Below are positions 56,623-64,000 of a DNA stretch of 64,000 nucleotides, piece by piece (the first letter of the stretch is position 1; each line of letters begins with the position of its first letter). A program made the position numbers and the translations under genes. Source of the DNA: JAKAGZ01 sp963772675 (GTDB lineage: Bacteria; Bacteroidota; Ignavibacteria; Ignavibacteriales; Ignavibacteriaceae). The notes beneath the pieces were generated by a model, which was not told the origin of the DNA, made no database searches, and saw nothing but the letters and a program-made list of their open reading frames with translations. The stretch spans positions 1 through 64,000 of the forward strand of contig CAVYYF010000009.1 in the NCBI GenBank assembly GCA_963772675.1, given 5' to 3'.

Positions 56623-57754
56623 GACAATCACACTTACATTATTTTCACTCCTTGTAATTTATTATATCTATTTTATATCAAATATTTATAGGGGCCTTGG
56701 GAAACTAAAAAAAATAGATGATGATAAAATAATTTATGAATTTGTCTCAGTAATTGTTCCCTTCAGGAATGAAAAAGAAAACCTGTTAAAAAATCTTAAA
56801 TCACTTGAAGAACAGACTTATCCCAGGGACAAATATGAGATTATTTATGTGAATGATTCTTCAACTGATAATTCAGTTGAAATTATAGAAGTGAATAAAA
56901 GAAATGATAATATCAAAATAATTTCCGTTCCGGAAAAGTTTTCTCCAAACGCACACAAAAAGAGGGCAATAAGATATGGAATTGAAAATGCTAAGGGAGA
57001 GATAATAGTTACTACCGACGCTGATTGTACTTTCAATCAGGATTGGCTTAGTACCCTTATAAAATACGTGGACGATAAAACTGCATTTGTTTCAGGCCCT
57101 GTTGAATTCGAAGTAGATAATCGTAAATATTTTGATAAGCTCCAAAAATTAGAATTTGCCGGGCTCGTAATTTCAGGGGCCGGATTGATAGGAATCAACA
57201 GACCTGTAATCTGCAACGCTGCAAATATTGCATACAGGAAAAAAGTATTTGAGCAGGTAAACGGATTCGATGATCAATTGAAACTCTCTTCAGGAGACGA
57301 TGAAATGCTGATGCAAAAGATTTGGAAAGAAACAGATTATAGAATAAAATTTTGCCCGGATAAAAAAGCAATAGTTAAGACTGCTCCGAATAAAACATTA
57401 AAGCAGTTTTATCAACAAAGAAAAAGATGGGCAAGCAAAGGTTTATTTTATGCAGATAAATTATTAATTCTTAAACTTATTTTGATCTTTCTTTTTTATT
57501 TGAGCTTACCTATGCAACTGGTTTTGGTGATAGTTCTTTCGGCAAAATTTCTGATCCTTCTTCTGGTTAGTCTCTCGCTAAAGGCAATCTTTGAATATCT
57601 TGTTTTACAAAAAGGTACTGACCTTTTATTTAATAAAAAATTATTGAGTCCATTTATTATTGCTGAAATTTTGCATATCCCATATATAATAATTTCGGGG
57701 ATTTCGGGAATTTTTGGCAATTTCACCTGGAAGGAGAGAAAAGTGTCCAGATAA
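56612..57754 (+). CDS. Membrane glycosyltransferase family 2
   Basis: The start ATG 56612 (or 56615) overlaps the flippase-like gene's end; the longer frame from 56585 is unlikely. An N-terminal membrane helix (ITLTLFSLLVIYYIYFISNI) precedes a GT-A domain with VIVPFRNEKENLLKNL, VNDSSTDNS, TTDADCTF (DxD metal site) and SSGDDEMLMQKI, then QQRKRWASKG, the QxxRW motif of processive-type family 2 enzymes. Three C-terminal membrane segments follow. It probably adds a sugar to a lipid carrier or to a glycan at the inner membrane, together with its two upstream partners. Confidence 0.88.
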   Translation: MMIETITLTLFSLLVIYYIYFISNIYRGLGKLKKIDDDKIIYEFVSVIVPFRNEKENLLKNLKSLEEQTYPRDKYEIIYVNDSSTDNSVEIIEVNKRNDNIKIISVPEKFSPNAHKKRAIRYGIENAKGEIIVTTDADCTFNQDWLSTLIKYVDDKTAFVSGPVEFEVDNRKYFDKLQKLEFAGLVISGAGLIGINRPVICNAANIAYRKKVFEQVNGFDDQLKLSSGDDEMLMQKIWKETDYRIKFCPDKKAIVKTAPNKTLKQFYQQRKRWASKGLFYADKLLILKLILIFLFYLSLPMQLVLVIVLSAKFLILLLVSLSLKAIFEYLVLQKGTDLLFNKKLLSPFIIAEILHIPYIIISGISGIFGNFTWKERKVSR

Positions 57755-57847
57755 ACTAGTGTACATTATTGAATTCCCATAGTTCATTAAACTATACAGC
57801 AAAACCTTCATTTACCCTCAATTTAGCCTCAAATTCAACTAACCAAA

Positions 57848-57871
57848 TTGGCATAATCATTGGGCTATAAT
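57848..57871 (+). promoter_or_regulatory. Possible promoter of the DUF6600-like gene
   Basis: A perfect TATAAT lies at 57866-57871, 24 bases before the ATG at 57895, but no good -35 element sits at normal spacing. TTGG at 57848-57851 with a GG twelve bases on resembles a sigma-54 -24/-12 pair with GG replacing GC. Either reading is weak. Confidence 0.25.
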
Positions 57872-57894
57872 GATAAAAAGCAGTGAGGTTTGAT

Positions 57895-59079
57895 ATGAAA
57901 CGCATGATAATTTTTCTCGTAATGATTAGTGCAATATTATTCGCAGACAATAAAATAATTGCAAAAACTAATACTGATATTGGCGGCGGTGTTTATTTTT
58001 ATTCATCACTTGCACCTTATGGAAACTGGATAGAAATAAGCGGCGGAGTCACTGTATGGCGCCCCGAAAATATAAACAGTTCCTGGCAGCCGTACAGAGA
58101 GGGATACTGGATATGGACAAATGACGGCTGGTATTGGGAATCAAATGAGCCTTTTGGATATATAACTTATCACTATGGTAGATGGTATTATGATGATTAC
58201 TATGGCTGGATATGGGTTCCAGATAATCAATGGGCTCCTGCGTGGGTTGAATGGAGATACGATGACGATTATATAGGCTGGGCTCCGCTGCCTCCTTATG
58301 CAGGTTTCTCGATCAGTTTCGGAATTAATTTTACAACAAATTATTATAGTCCCTATAGTCACTGGCATTTTGTAAAGTACAGACATTTTTGTGACCCTTA
58401 CGCATACAGATATTATGTTCCTTCAAGAGATGTGTACAGATTCTATAACAGGACTAAATACAGAACAAACTACGGTTACTCTGATGGTCGTGTAGTAAAC
58501 CGTGGAGTTAATATTGATTTGGTTAGAAGAAGAAGCGGACAAAATATACGTGAAAGAACTGTTGAAAGAGTGAATGATCCAGGACAGTTAAGAAATACAA
58601 ACGGGCGTAACTCAGATCGTGTAAGATCGTATTATGTTGAGAGAAATAATTTAGTTCGTGAAAATGTTGACGGAAGAAGAATTGAAAGGTCGAATAGAAG
58701 AACATCGCTTGATATTTCCAGGATGGGAATTGACGAGCGTAATAATAATTCTTCTATAGAAAGAAGAAGAGATACTCAAGGCGAAATAATAATGAATAAT
58801 CGTGAAGCGCAGCTTTACAAGAGACAAATGAATGAACAAAAAGCAAGATCTAATGTGCGCGAAAGAGAATTAAGAAAAGAGCGAAGTAACAATTCTGAAA
58901 TTAATCGTGATCGTTCTATTCAGAGAAATCGAAATGAGAAACCTGCTATTAGGCAGGAAAGAAAAGTACAAAAACCTGAATATAATCGTAGTCAGAGGCA
59001 AGTTGACAGGAAAAGAGATAATAATCAAAATGATAGTAGCAAAAATACAAATAGGGATAAAAATAAAAGGGGCAGATAA
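57895..59079 (+). CDS. Exported DUF6600-like aromatic-repeat protein with Arg-rich tail
   Basis: The start ATG 57895 has GAGG upstream; a GTG at 57883 is an alternative. A signal peptide ends near NKIIAKT. Residues about 30-165 are packed with Trp, Tyr and Gly in repeats (WRPENINSSWQPYREGYW, WTNDGWYWESNEPFGYITYH, WYYDDYYGWIWVPDNQWAPAWV), which matches the DUF6600 family as I know it. The final ~220 residues are low-complexity Arg/Asn/Glu (NRDRSIQRNRNEK). It is exported, and the tail is likely disordered and strongly basic. Function is unknown. Confidence 0.8.
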   Translation: MKRMIIFLVMISAILFADNKIIAKTNTDIGGGVYFYSSLAPYGNWIEISGGVTVWRPENINSSWQPYREGYWIWTNDGWYWESNEPFGYITYHYGRWYYDDYYGWIWVPDNQWAPAWVEWRYDDDYIGWAPLPPYAGFSISFGINFTTNYYSPYSHWHFVKYRHFCDPYAYRYYVPSRDVYRFYNRTKYRTNYGYSDGRVVNRGVNIDLVRRRSGQNIRERTVERVNDPGQLRNTNGRNSDRVRSYYVERNNLVRENVDGRRIERSNRRTSLDISRMGIDERNNNSSIERRRDTQGEIIMNNREAQLYKRQMNEQKARSNVRERELRKERSNNSEINRDRSIQRNRNEKPAIRQERKVQKPEYNRSQRQVDRKRDNNQNDSSKNTNRDKNKRGR

Positions 59080-59115
59080 GATTTTCCTTGACTCAAATGT
59101 ATGCTCATACTGCGG

Positions 59116-59147
59116 GCGGTATCAATAAATTTGGTACCGCTTTTTTA
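59116..59147 (+). terminator. Rho-independent terminator after the DUF6600-like gene
   Basis: GCGGTA (59116-59121) and TACCGC (59135-59140) form the stem with a 13-nt loop, followed by TTTTTTATTT. It lies 37 bases after the stop codon at 59079. Confidence 0.8.
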
Positions 59148-59371
59148 TTTCCTATTATCAATAAATCCTTACCATTATAAAGAACTTCCAGAAAGCAGCA
59201 CTTTTATTTTCTCTTTATAAACACATTTTATAGCACAAAAATCAGCTTTCCCCTTAAACTGTGAGTTAAAATATCTTTATTTTAGTGGTATACTTATAGC
59301 ATGTTTTTACAAAAAAATGTTATAAATAAATTAAATGAGAAAAATTAATTGTTTTCTTAAGAGGAGATAAA

Positions 59372-61625
59372 ATGAAAGTTAATAAACAAGAGGCGCTCGA
59401 TTATCATAGCTCGCCTCGGAAGGGGAAAATTGAAGTGGTCGCGACCAAACCGTGCCTTACTTCAAGAGACCTGTCCCTGGCTTACACGCCGGGTGTTGCA
59501 GAACCTTGTCTTGAAATCGCAAAAAATGAAGATCTCGTCTACAACTATACTGCAAAAAGTAATCTTGTAGCAGTTGTTTCAAATGGAACAGCTGTGCTTG
59601 GACTTGGTAATATTGGTCCGAGTGCAGGTAAACCTGTAATGGAAGGGAAGGGAGTTCTATTCAAAAGATTTGCCGACATAGATGTATTTGATATTGAACT
59701 AAAAACCCTCGACCCGAAGGAAGTAATCAGGGCAGTTGAGTTGCTTGAGCCAACATTTGGCGGAATTAATCTCGAAGACATCAAGGCACCCGAATGTTTT
59801 GAGATAGAAGAAACCCTGAAAACTACTATGAACATTCCCGTCTTTCACGATGATCAACATGGAACTGCGATAATTTCCTGTGCAGCATTAATTAATGCTG
59901 CTGAAATTGCTGGTAAGAAAATGAGTAAGCTCAAAATCCTGGTGAATGGAGCTGGTGCTGCTGCAATCTCTTGCTGCAATTTATACATAAGTGCAGGCGC
60001 AAAAAGAGAAAATATTGTAATGTTTGATTCCAAGGGCTGTATACACAAAGGCAGAAAGGACTTGAATAAATATAAAATGATGTATGCGCATGAAAAAGAT
60101 CACGGATCGCTAAAGGATGCTTTCAAAGGAGCAGACGTTTTTATTGGGTTATCAATTGGTGGAGTTGTTAGTAAAGAAATGATAAAAGAAATGGCTCCAA
60201 ACCCGATAGTATTTGCGATGGCAAATCCTGATCCTGAAATTATGTATGAAGATGCCACTTCAGTCAGGGATGATATCATTATGGCTACCGGAAGGAGTGA
60301 TTATCCGAACCAGGTAAACAATGTACTTGGGTTCCCGTTTATTTTCCGTGGAGCTCTCGATGTTAGAGCATCTGCAATTAATGAAGATATGAAAATGGCT
60401 GCTGTAAGAGCGCTTGCAGAATTAGCAAGAGAAAAAGTTCCGGAGATGGTTCTGAAAGCATATGGCGGAGAAGAATTCGAATTTGGCAAAAATTATATTA
60501 TTCCAAAACCATTCGATCCCAGAGTTCTCTGGCATGTAGCTCCGGCAGTTGCGAAAGCTGCAATCGATTCAGGTGTTGCAAGAATAAATATTACCAATTG
60601 GGATAATTATAAAGATGAATTGAAAGAAAGACTCGGCTTATCGAAAGAAGTTGTTAGGGTAATGGTTCAAAAAGCTAAAAAGAATCCCAAACGTGTTGTT
60701 TATCCAGAAGGTGAGGAAGAGACAATAATTCGCGCGGCACAATCTGTAATTAATGAAGGCATTGGTCAACCGATTCTTTTAGGCGACAAAGATGTTATTA
60801 AAAAAACTATCGAAGAACTAGGATATGATCTGGCTGACTTTCTGATCGTCGAACCGGAAAAGAGTCAGTTAATGGAAAAATATGCGGATGATTTTTACCA
60901 TTCTCGTCAGCGAAAGGGAATGACAAAACGTGAAGCAAAACAACTGATGGCTAAAAGAGTTTATTTCGGATCAATGATGGTTAAATTAGGAGATGCTGAT
61001 GCAATGATAAGCGGGTTAACCACACACTATCCGAATACGATAAAACCAGCTTTGCAATGCGTTGGCATCAGGGATGGCTTTAATGTTGTTTCCGGACTTT
61101 ATATTGTGGTTGCTAAGAAAGACGTTTATTTTTTTGCTGACTGTACAGTAAATATTAATCCTACTGCAGAGCAGTTAGCTGAAATAGCTATCTCTGCTGC
61201 CGATACTGTTAAAGAATTTGATATTGAACCGAAAGTTGCAATGCTTGTCATTCAGCAATTTTGGAAGCTCCGTTTTTCCACAAACAATAAAGGTAAAAAA
61301 GGCTGTTGAAATTGCAAAAGCTCAGAGACCGGATATAATGCTTGACGGTGAAATGCAGGCTGATACTGCGGTTGTTCACCAAATTATTGAACAGGATTTT
61401 CCGTTCAGTGTTCTGAAATCGAAAGCAAATATATTGATATTCCCTGATCTTGATTCGGGCAACATTGCTTATAAACTAATGGCAAGAATAGGTGAGGCGA
61501 CGGTAATTGGCCCGATTTTAATGGGAATGAAAAAACCTATTCACGTTTTGCAGAGAGGTGCATCTGTTGAAGATATCATCAACGTTACGGCTATTGCTGT
61601 TGTTGATGCTCATATTAAAAAATAG
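59372..61625 (+). CDS. maeB: NADP-dependent malic enzyme with phosphotransacetylase-like domain (one frameshift)
   Basis: The MaeB-type layout is present: malic enzyme N-terminus (TSRDLSLAYTPGVAEPC, VSNGTAVLGLGNIG), NAD(P)-binding NGAGAAAISC, and from about residue 430 the acetyltransferase-like phosphotransacetylase domain (NPKRVVYPEGEEE to GLTTHYPNT). GAGGAG precedes ATG 59372. It decarboxylates malate to pyruvate, making NADPH. The first frame is read to 61309 with a nonsense tail (MLVIQQFWKLRFS), and the true ending lies in the next frame (SFSNFGSSVFPQTIKVKKAV to 61625). An extra G at 61247 explains this, giving about 750 residues, the normal family length. Confidence 0.92.
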
Positions 61626-61649
61626 TGTATCTGTTCTCGTTTTAAATAA

Positions 61650-61694
61650 ATGATATACCACGAAGCACAGGCCGGCTGGTATATCATATTTTTT
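61650..61694 (+). terminator. Rho-independent terminator after maeB
   Basis: ATGATATACCA (61650-61660) and TGGTATATCAT (61677-61687) form a perfect 11-bp stem, followed by ATTTTTT. It is 24 bases after the repaired stop. Confidence 0.9.
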
Positions 61695-62126
61695 ATCCAT
61701 TCATAATTAATATAAAATTCATTTGATTTTACCGAATATTTTACGGAATTTGAGCAGGATTTCGATACAATTAGATTATATTGAAGTGAAGTGATGATTG
61801 CTATTAATGGGGTCGATTTACAAACCATAGGGGCCCTACTTTTATTGTCCGTGCAGTATAATTATGAGTTTATTCCAATAGGAAATATGAGATAAATGTC
61901 AGTAACAAATGGGATTGATAAAATACCTGATAACTCAAATAAAATGATTAAAGGGGAATTCAAGATAGGAGTAGTAGGAAAGTAAATCGATCGGATTCCG
62001 AGTCAGTATAACTCCCAGCTCAACACACCTTTTCGGTTTGGCGTTTTATAAATTATCGGATTAGTTTTCGCGGTAGGTCAGTGCAAACTACTTAATTAAT
62101 TTGTTTTATGTTATTTCGTTTAAAAT
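61695..62126. other. 430-bp intergenic stretch with no supported gene
   Basis: Nothing convincing is seen. The best plus-strand ORF (ATG 61896 to about 61985, 29 codons, MSVTNGIDKIPDNSNKM) has no clear ribosome site or relatives I recognise. The region probably separates two transcription units. Confidence 0.5.
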
Positions 62127-62162
62127 AAAAAAATCACCCCGATAAAGCGGGATGATTTTTCT
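62127..62162 (-). terminator. Terminator of the OB-fold protein gene
   Basis: Read on the minus strand, AAATCATCCCG and CGGGGTGATTT pair with one mismatch around CTTTAT, followed by TTTTATTTT. It lies 20 bases downstream of the stop end at 62182. Confidence 0.8.
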
Positions 62163-62181
62163 TCGAAATAATTTAAACTGC

Positions 62182-62922
62182 TTAAGACTTTTTATTACCG
62201 CTAATGACTTTTGCTTCTTCTATCATAACAGGGTATTTGTAACCTGCTCCAAAATCTTTATTGATTGAAACTTTACCTTCGAAGACTACAATATCACCCA
62301 TCTTTGCTTCCTGGTTAGTCGTAACAAGTAGATCGTATTGACCATTGCTGCTCGTTCCATCCTGGATGTGTATCCAGTTTCTACCCATAATTCCTGAGTT
62401 TACTTTTACAACTTCACCTCTAATCCTGACGGTCTTTCCACTTAACTCATTCGAATTAGCAAAAATATCCTTAACGGTTTTTCCTCCCGGAAGAGGAGTT
62501 ACCTTTTGGTTTATCTCAGGGGACTTATTTATTTCCGGATGTGTGAAAGTTCCGTTCTTATTATTTGGTGATTTTGCTATTCCGTCAACAAAAAGAACTT
62601 TATCAAAAGTTCTGTTGAGTTCTGTGCTGTGAAAGTCCTTCATCTCCATACTTTTTGCAAAGTAAAGAGTCTCACCTTTATTGACGGGCATTTTAGTAAC
62701 AGCTATCCAGTAATCGTTTCCGTTTTCTTCAACTTGCATGTAGGTATAGTTTGAAGTGTTAATAAAGTCTTTGACCTTAACAGTGTGCATTGCTGAAGTA
62801 GATGAATTATTAACCTGTTCCTGTTTCTGAGGCTCGGGTTTATTATTTTTTTGAGTACTGACTGTATAAACAAGAAATGCCACTACCAAAATTGCAAGTG
62901 CTGCATAGATTATCTTTTTCAT
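62182..62922 (-). CDS. Membrane-anchored protein with tandem OB-fold-like domains
   Basis: This 246-residue protein begins with a membrane anchor (residues 4-22, IIYAALAILVVAFLVYTVS) and an acidic/Pro-rich linker. The first half (NTSNYTYMQVEENGNDYWIAV, NKGETLYFAKSMEM) is beta-rich and resembles the YTYxxVE..YWIAV family found near cytochromes. The second (GKTVRIRGEVVKVNSGIMGRNWIHIQDG) is a standard OB-fold of the nucleic-acid-binding type. Placed outside the cytoplasm, the domains more likely bind protein, metal or ligand than nucleic acid. No linked neighbour clarifies the role. Confidence 0.75.
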   Translation of the reverse strand: MKKIIYAALAILVVAFLVYTVSTQKNNKPEPQKQEQVNNSSTSAMHTVKVKDFINTSNYTYMQVEENGNDYWIAVTKMPVNKGETLYFAKSMEMKDFHSTELNRTFDKVLFVDGIAKSPNNKNGTFTHPEINKSPEINQKVTPLPGGKTVKDIFANSNELSGKTVRIRGEVVKVNSGIMGRNWIHIQDGTSSNGQYDLLVTTNQEAKMGDIVVFEGKVSINKDFGAGYKYPVMIEEAKVISGNKKS

Positions 62923-63204
62923 TCTTATTCGATCCTTTGATGATTTAATTGATTATAAAAAATATTCTTAAAGTTGACAAAAAATATACCATTTAAATTT
63001 GTAGTTCAATAATTTGCAAAACTCTTAAAATTAGGGTTTTTGAGTTAATTATTCTAACGCATAAGAAAAATAAGTACTTAGGTCTCTCATTATTGACAAA
63101 TATAAAATAAAAAGTCCCTAAATATAGCCCTGAATCAAGATATTAATTTGGTATTTTAGTTGCTAAAAATATCAAAAATAACAATATAAATCCTGGGGGT
63201 CGTT
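62923..63204. other. 282-bp AT-rich intergenic region
   Basis: This AT-rich region is divergent between the OB-fold gene (minus) and the small membrane peptide (plus), so it should hold both promoters. No hairpin or ORF stands out. Confidence 0.4.
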
Positions 63205-63345
63205 ATGTCATTTATTATTGGAATAAGAAAAGTAACGGACTGGATAAAATCTTACGATGTTCTTTTGTTCGTTATATTCATCAGTTTTGGTTGGCTTATT
63301 TGTTGGCTGCTTTTCGTTACATTTGCATTGATATTTGTTCATTAA
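63205..63345 (+). CDS. Small membrane peptide, 46 residues
   Basis: ATG 63205 to TAA 63345 encodes a short amphipathic start (MSFIIGIRKVTDWIKSYD), then one long membrane helix with three Trp residues and a Cys (VLLFVIFISFGWLICW continuing to FVH). CCTGGGGGT upstream could place a ribosome. Coding is suggested by the hydrophobic third of the peptide and by a strong terminator 38 bases downstream. It is too short for any family I know; single-helix peptides like this often act as subunits of larger membrane complexes. Confidence 0.55.
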   Translation: MSFIIGIRKVTDWIKSYDVLLFVIFISFGWLICWLLFVTFALIFVH

Positions 63346-63381
63346 AAACCTACTCCAACAGAACTAATCAATTAGCTTAAT

Positions 63382-63430
63382 TAAAAAGCTTTACAGTAGT
63401 GATTATAATTCGTTAATGTAAAGCTTTTTA
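63382..63430 (+). terminator. Rho-independent terminator after the small membrane peptide
   Basis: TAAAAAGCTTTACA (63382-63395) pairs perfectly with TGTAAAGCTTTTTA (63417-63430) over 14 bp, loop 21 nt. The T-run is part of the right arm. It supports the peptide gene just upstream as a transcribed unit. Confidence 0.8.
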
Positions 63431-63503
63431 TCCACTTCGCTATATAAAATATCTATTTGTTTTATTAACTTTGTTGCATAATAGTTTAACAAATGTTCCA
63501 AAT

Positions 63504-64000
63504 ATGAAACAAACCATTCTATTCCTATTTATAGTAGCGATTTTTTCCACGAATGCTGTAGTTGCACAGGGAAAAATTCCGGATGAAATTCATTTAAAAT
63601 ATTATGGGACTATAAAAGGTAAGGTTATCAGCATAAAAGAGAATAGTGTAGAGTTCAGGTCAGACAGCACTTATATGTATTATGATTATCCTAAAAAGGA
63701 TGTTGACTTTATTGTTCTCTCATCCGGTGAATGGATAACCTTTAGCAATGAAAGAAGATCAAATGAGGGGGCAGGTTTTAGCTGGGGATACTTGACGCTA
63801 TCCGGTGGGGGATTGATGAACCAAAAACCTTCGGCAGAAGCAGCCCTAAGGAAAAGAGGATATTCCGTTTTAGCTGATCTTAATTATCAACCCGGTGAAT
63901 CATTTTCAACGGGATTACAAATTGGGTATAATGAATTGGATATTAATCATAATGCTTACCTTTCTCAAAATGGTTATTCAGATACAAATTCCACAGTGTC
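63504..64000 (+). CDS. Exported protein, truncated by the window end
   Basis: ATG 63504 opens a frame with no stop to the right edge, so only the first ~165 residues are seen. The signal peptide (KQTILFLFIVAIFSTNAVVA, then QG) is followed by a short basic-acidic beta region (YYGTIKGKVISIKENSVEFR), a GWG-type glycine turn, and, after residue 110, alternating aromatic strands (YSVLADLNYQPGESFSTGLQ, IGYNELDINHN) like the start of an outer-membrane barrel. This suggests a porin-like protein with a small N-terminal domain, but the truncated view leaves the family open. Confidence 0.6.
   Translation, partial: MKQTILFLFIVAIFSTNAVVAQGKIPDEIHLKYYGTIKGKVISIKENSVEFRSDSTYMYYDYPKKDVDFIVLSSGEWITFSNERRSNEGAGFSWGYLTLSGGGLMNQKPSAEAALRKRGYSVLADLNYQPGESFSTGLQIGYNELDINHNAYLSQNGYSDTNSTV

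Noticed and set aside
57848..57866. Sigma-54 promoter
   Set aside because: The -12 element reads GG and not GC, and no enhancer-binding activator or upstream palindrome is seen; kept only as a weak promoter entry.
61896..61985. 29-codon ORF between maeB and the OB-fold gene
   Set aside because: Too short, with no clear ribosome site or terminator.

Overview
The window looks like a contig from an uncultured member of the Ignavibacteria or a close relative in the Bacteroidota/Chlorobiota group. The clearest sign is a secreted protein (52994-54469) ending in a type IX secretion sorting domain with the NYPNPFNPST motif typical of that group. Supporting signs are a bacillithiol gene (bshC), outer-membrane thrombospondin-type-3/OmpA proteins, the TIGR03546/TIGR03545 gene pair, and dispersed short repeats of kinds common in these genomes. 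Assignment is from protein and repeat recognition only.

Layout. (1) 1-7845 is an integrated island: a type III-like restriction-modification operon (methyltransferase C-terminus, KAP-family P-loop NTPase, DEAH helicase/PD-(D/E)XK nuclease, and a fourth unassigned protein), then a convergent tyrosine recombinase, and at 7821-7845 an orphan copy of a tRNA 3' end that should be the right attachment site. (2) 7970-11453 has a small membrane protein and two paralogous outer-membrane proteins with calcium-binding-type repeats, one ending in a SPOR domain and the other in an OmpA domain. (3) 11454-13950 is mostly repeats, with a helix-turn-helix protein and one small ORF. (4) 13973-23705 is a very AT-rich surface-polysaccharide cluster (flippase, polymerase, glycosyltransferases, methyltransferase, acetyltransferase, and an inserted four-helix-bundle protein), followed by a WecA/MraY-type initiating transferase and a Wzi-like barrel (23955-27333). 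(5) 27334-36277 has a MATE exporter, a hydrolase, a sigma/anti-sigma pair and two peptidases, separated by a family of palindromic GTAGRGAC elements. (6) 36480-52787 is core genome: TIGR03546/03545, an eIF2B-like protein, a thioredoxin, Uup, RlmL-like methyltransferase, a DnaQ-GIY-YIG nuclease, YmdB, an orphan DNA methyltransferase, FolD, DeoC, a HicB-like protein, an SpoU methyltransferase, AroA and BshC. (7) 52994-64000 has the T9SS cargo, a radical SAM/flippase-like/glycosyltransferase triad, a DUF6600-like protein, malic enzyme, an OB-fold protein, a 46-residue membrane peptide and a truncated exported protein.

Reading frames are broken very unevenly. The defence island (1-6.3 kb) and the polysaccharide cluster (14-22.4 kb) carry many frameshifts per gene. 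The remaining ~45 kb holds only four (near 8930, 41625, 42678 and 61247), in proteins that look otherwise intact. Several shifts sit in homopolymers. Strain-variable regions with low read depth, and hence uncorrected indels, are the simplest explanation, but real decay cannot be excluded from one sequence.

The best candidate for an under-described system is the four-gene island operon, in which a KAP NTPase lies between the methyltransferase and the helicase-nuclease. Second is the tightly packed radical SAM / flippase-like / glycosyltransferase triad at 54610-57754.
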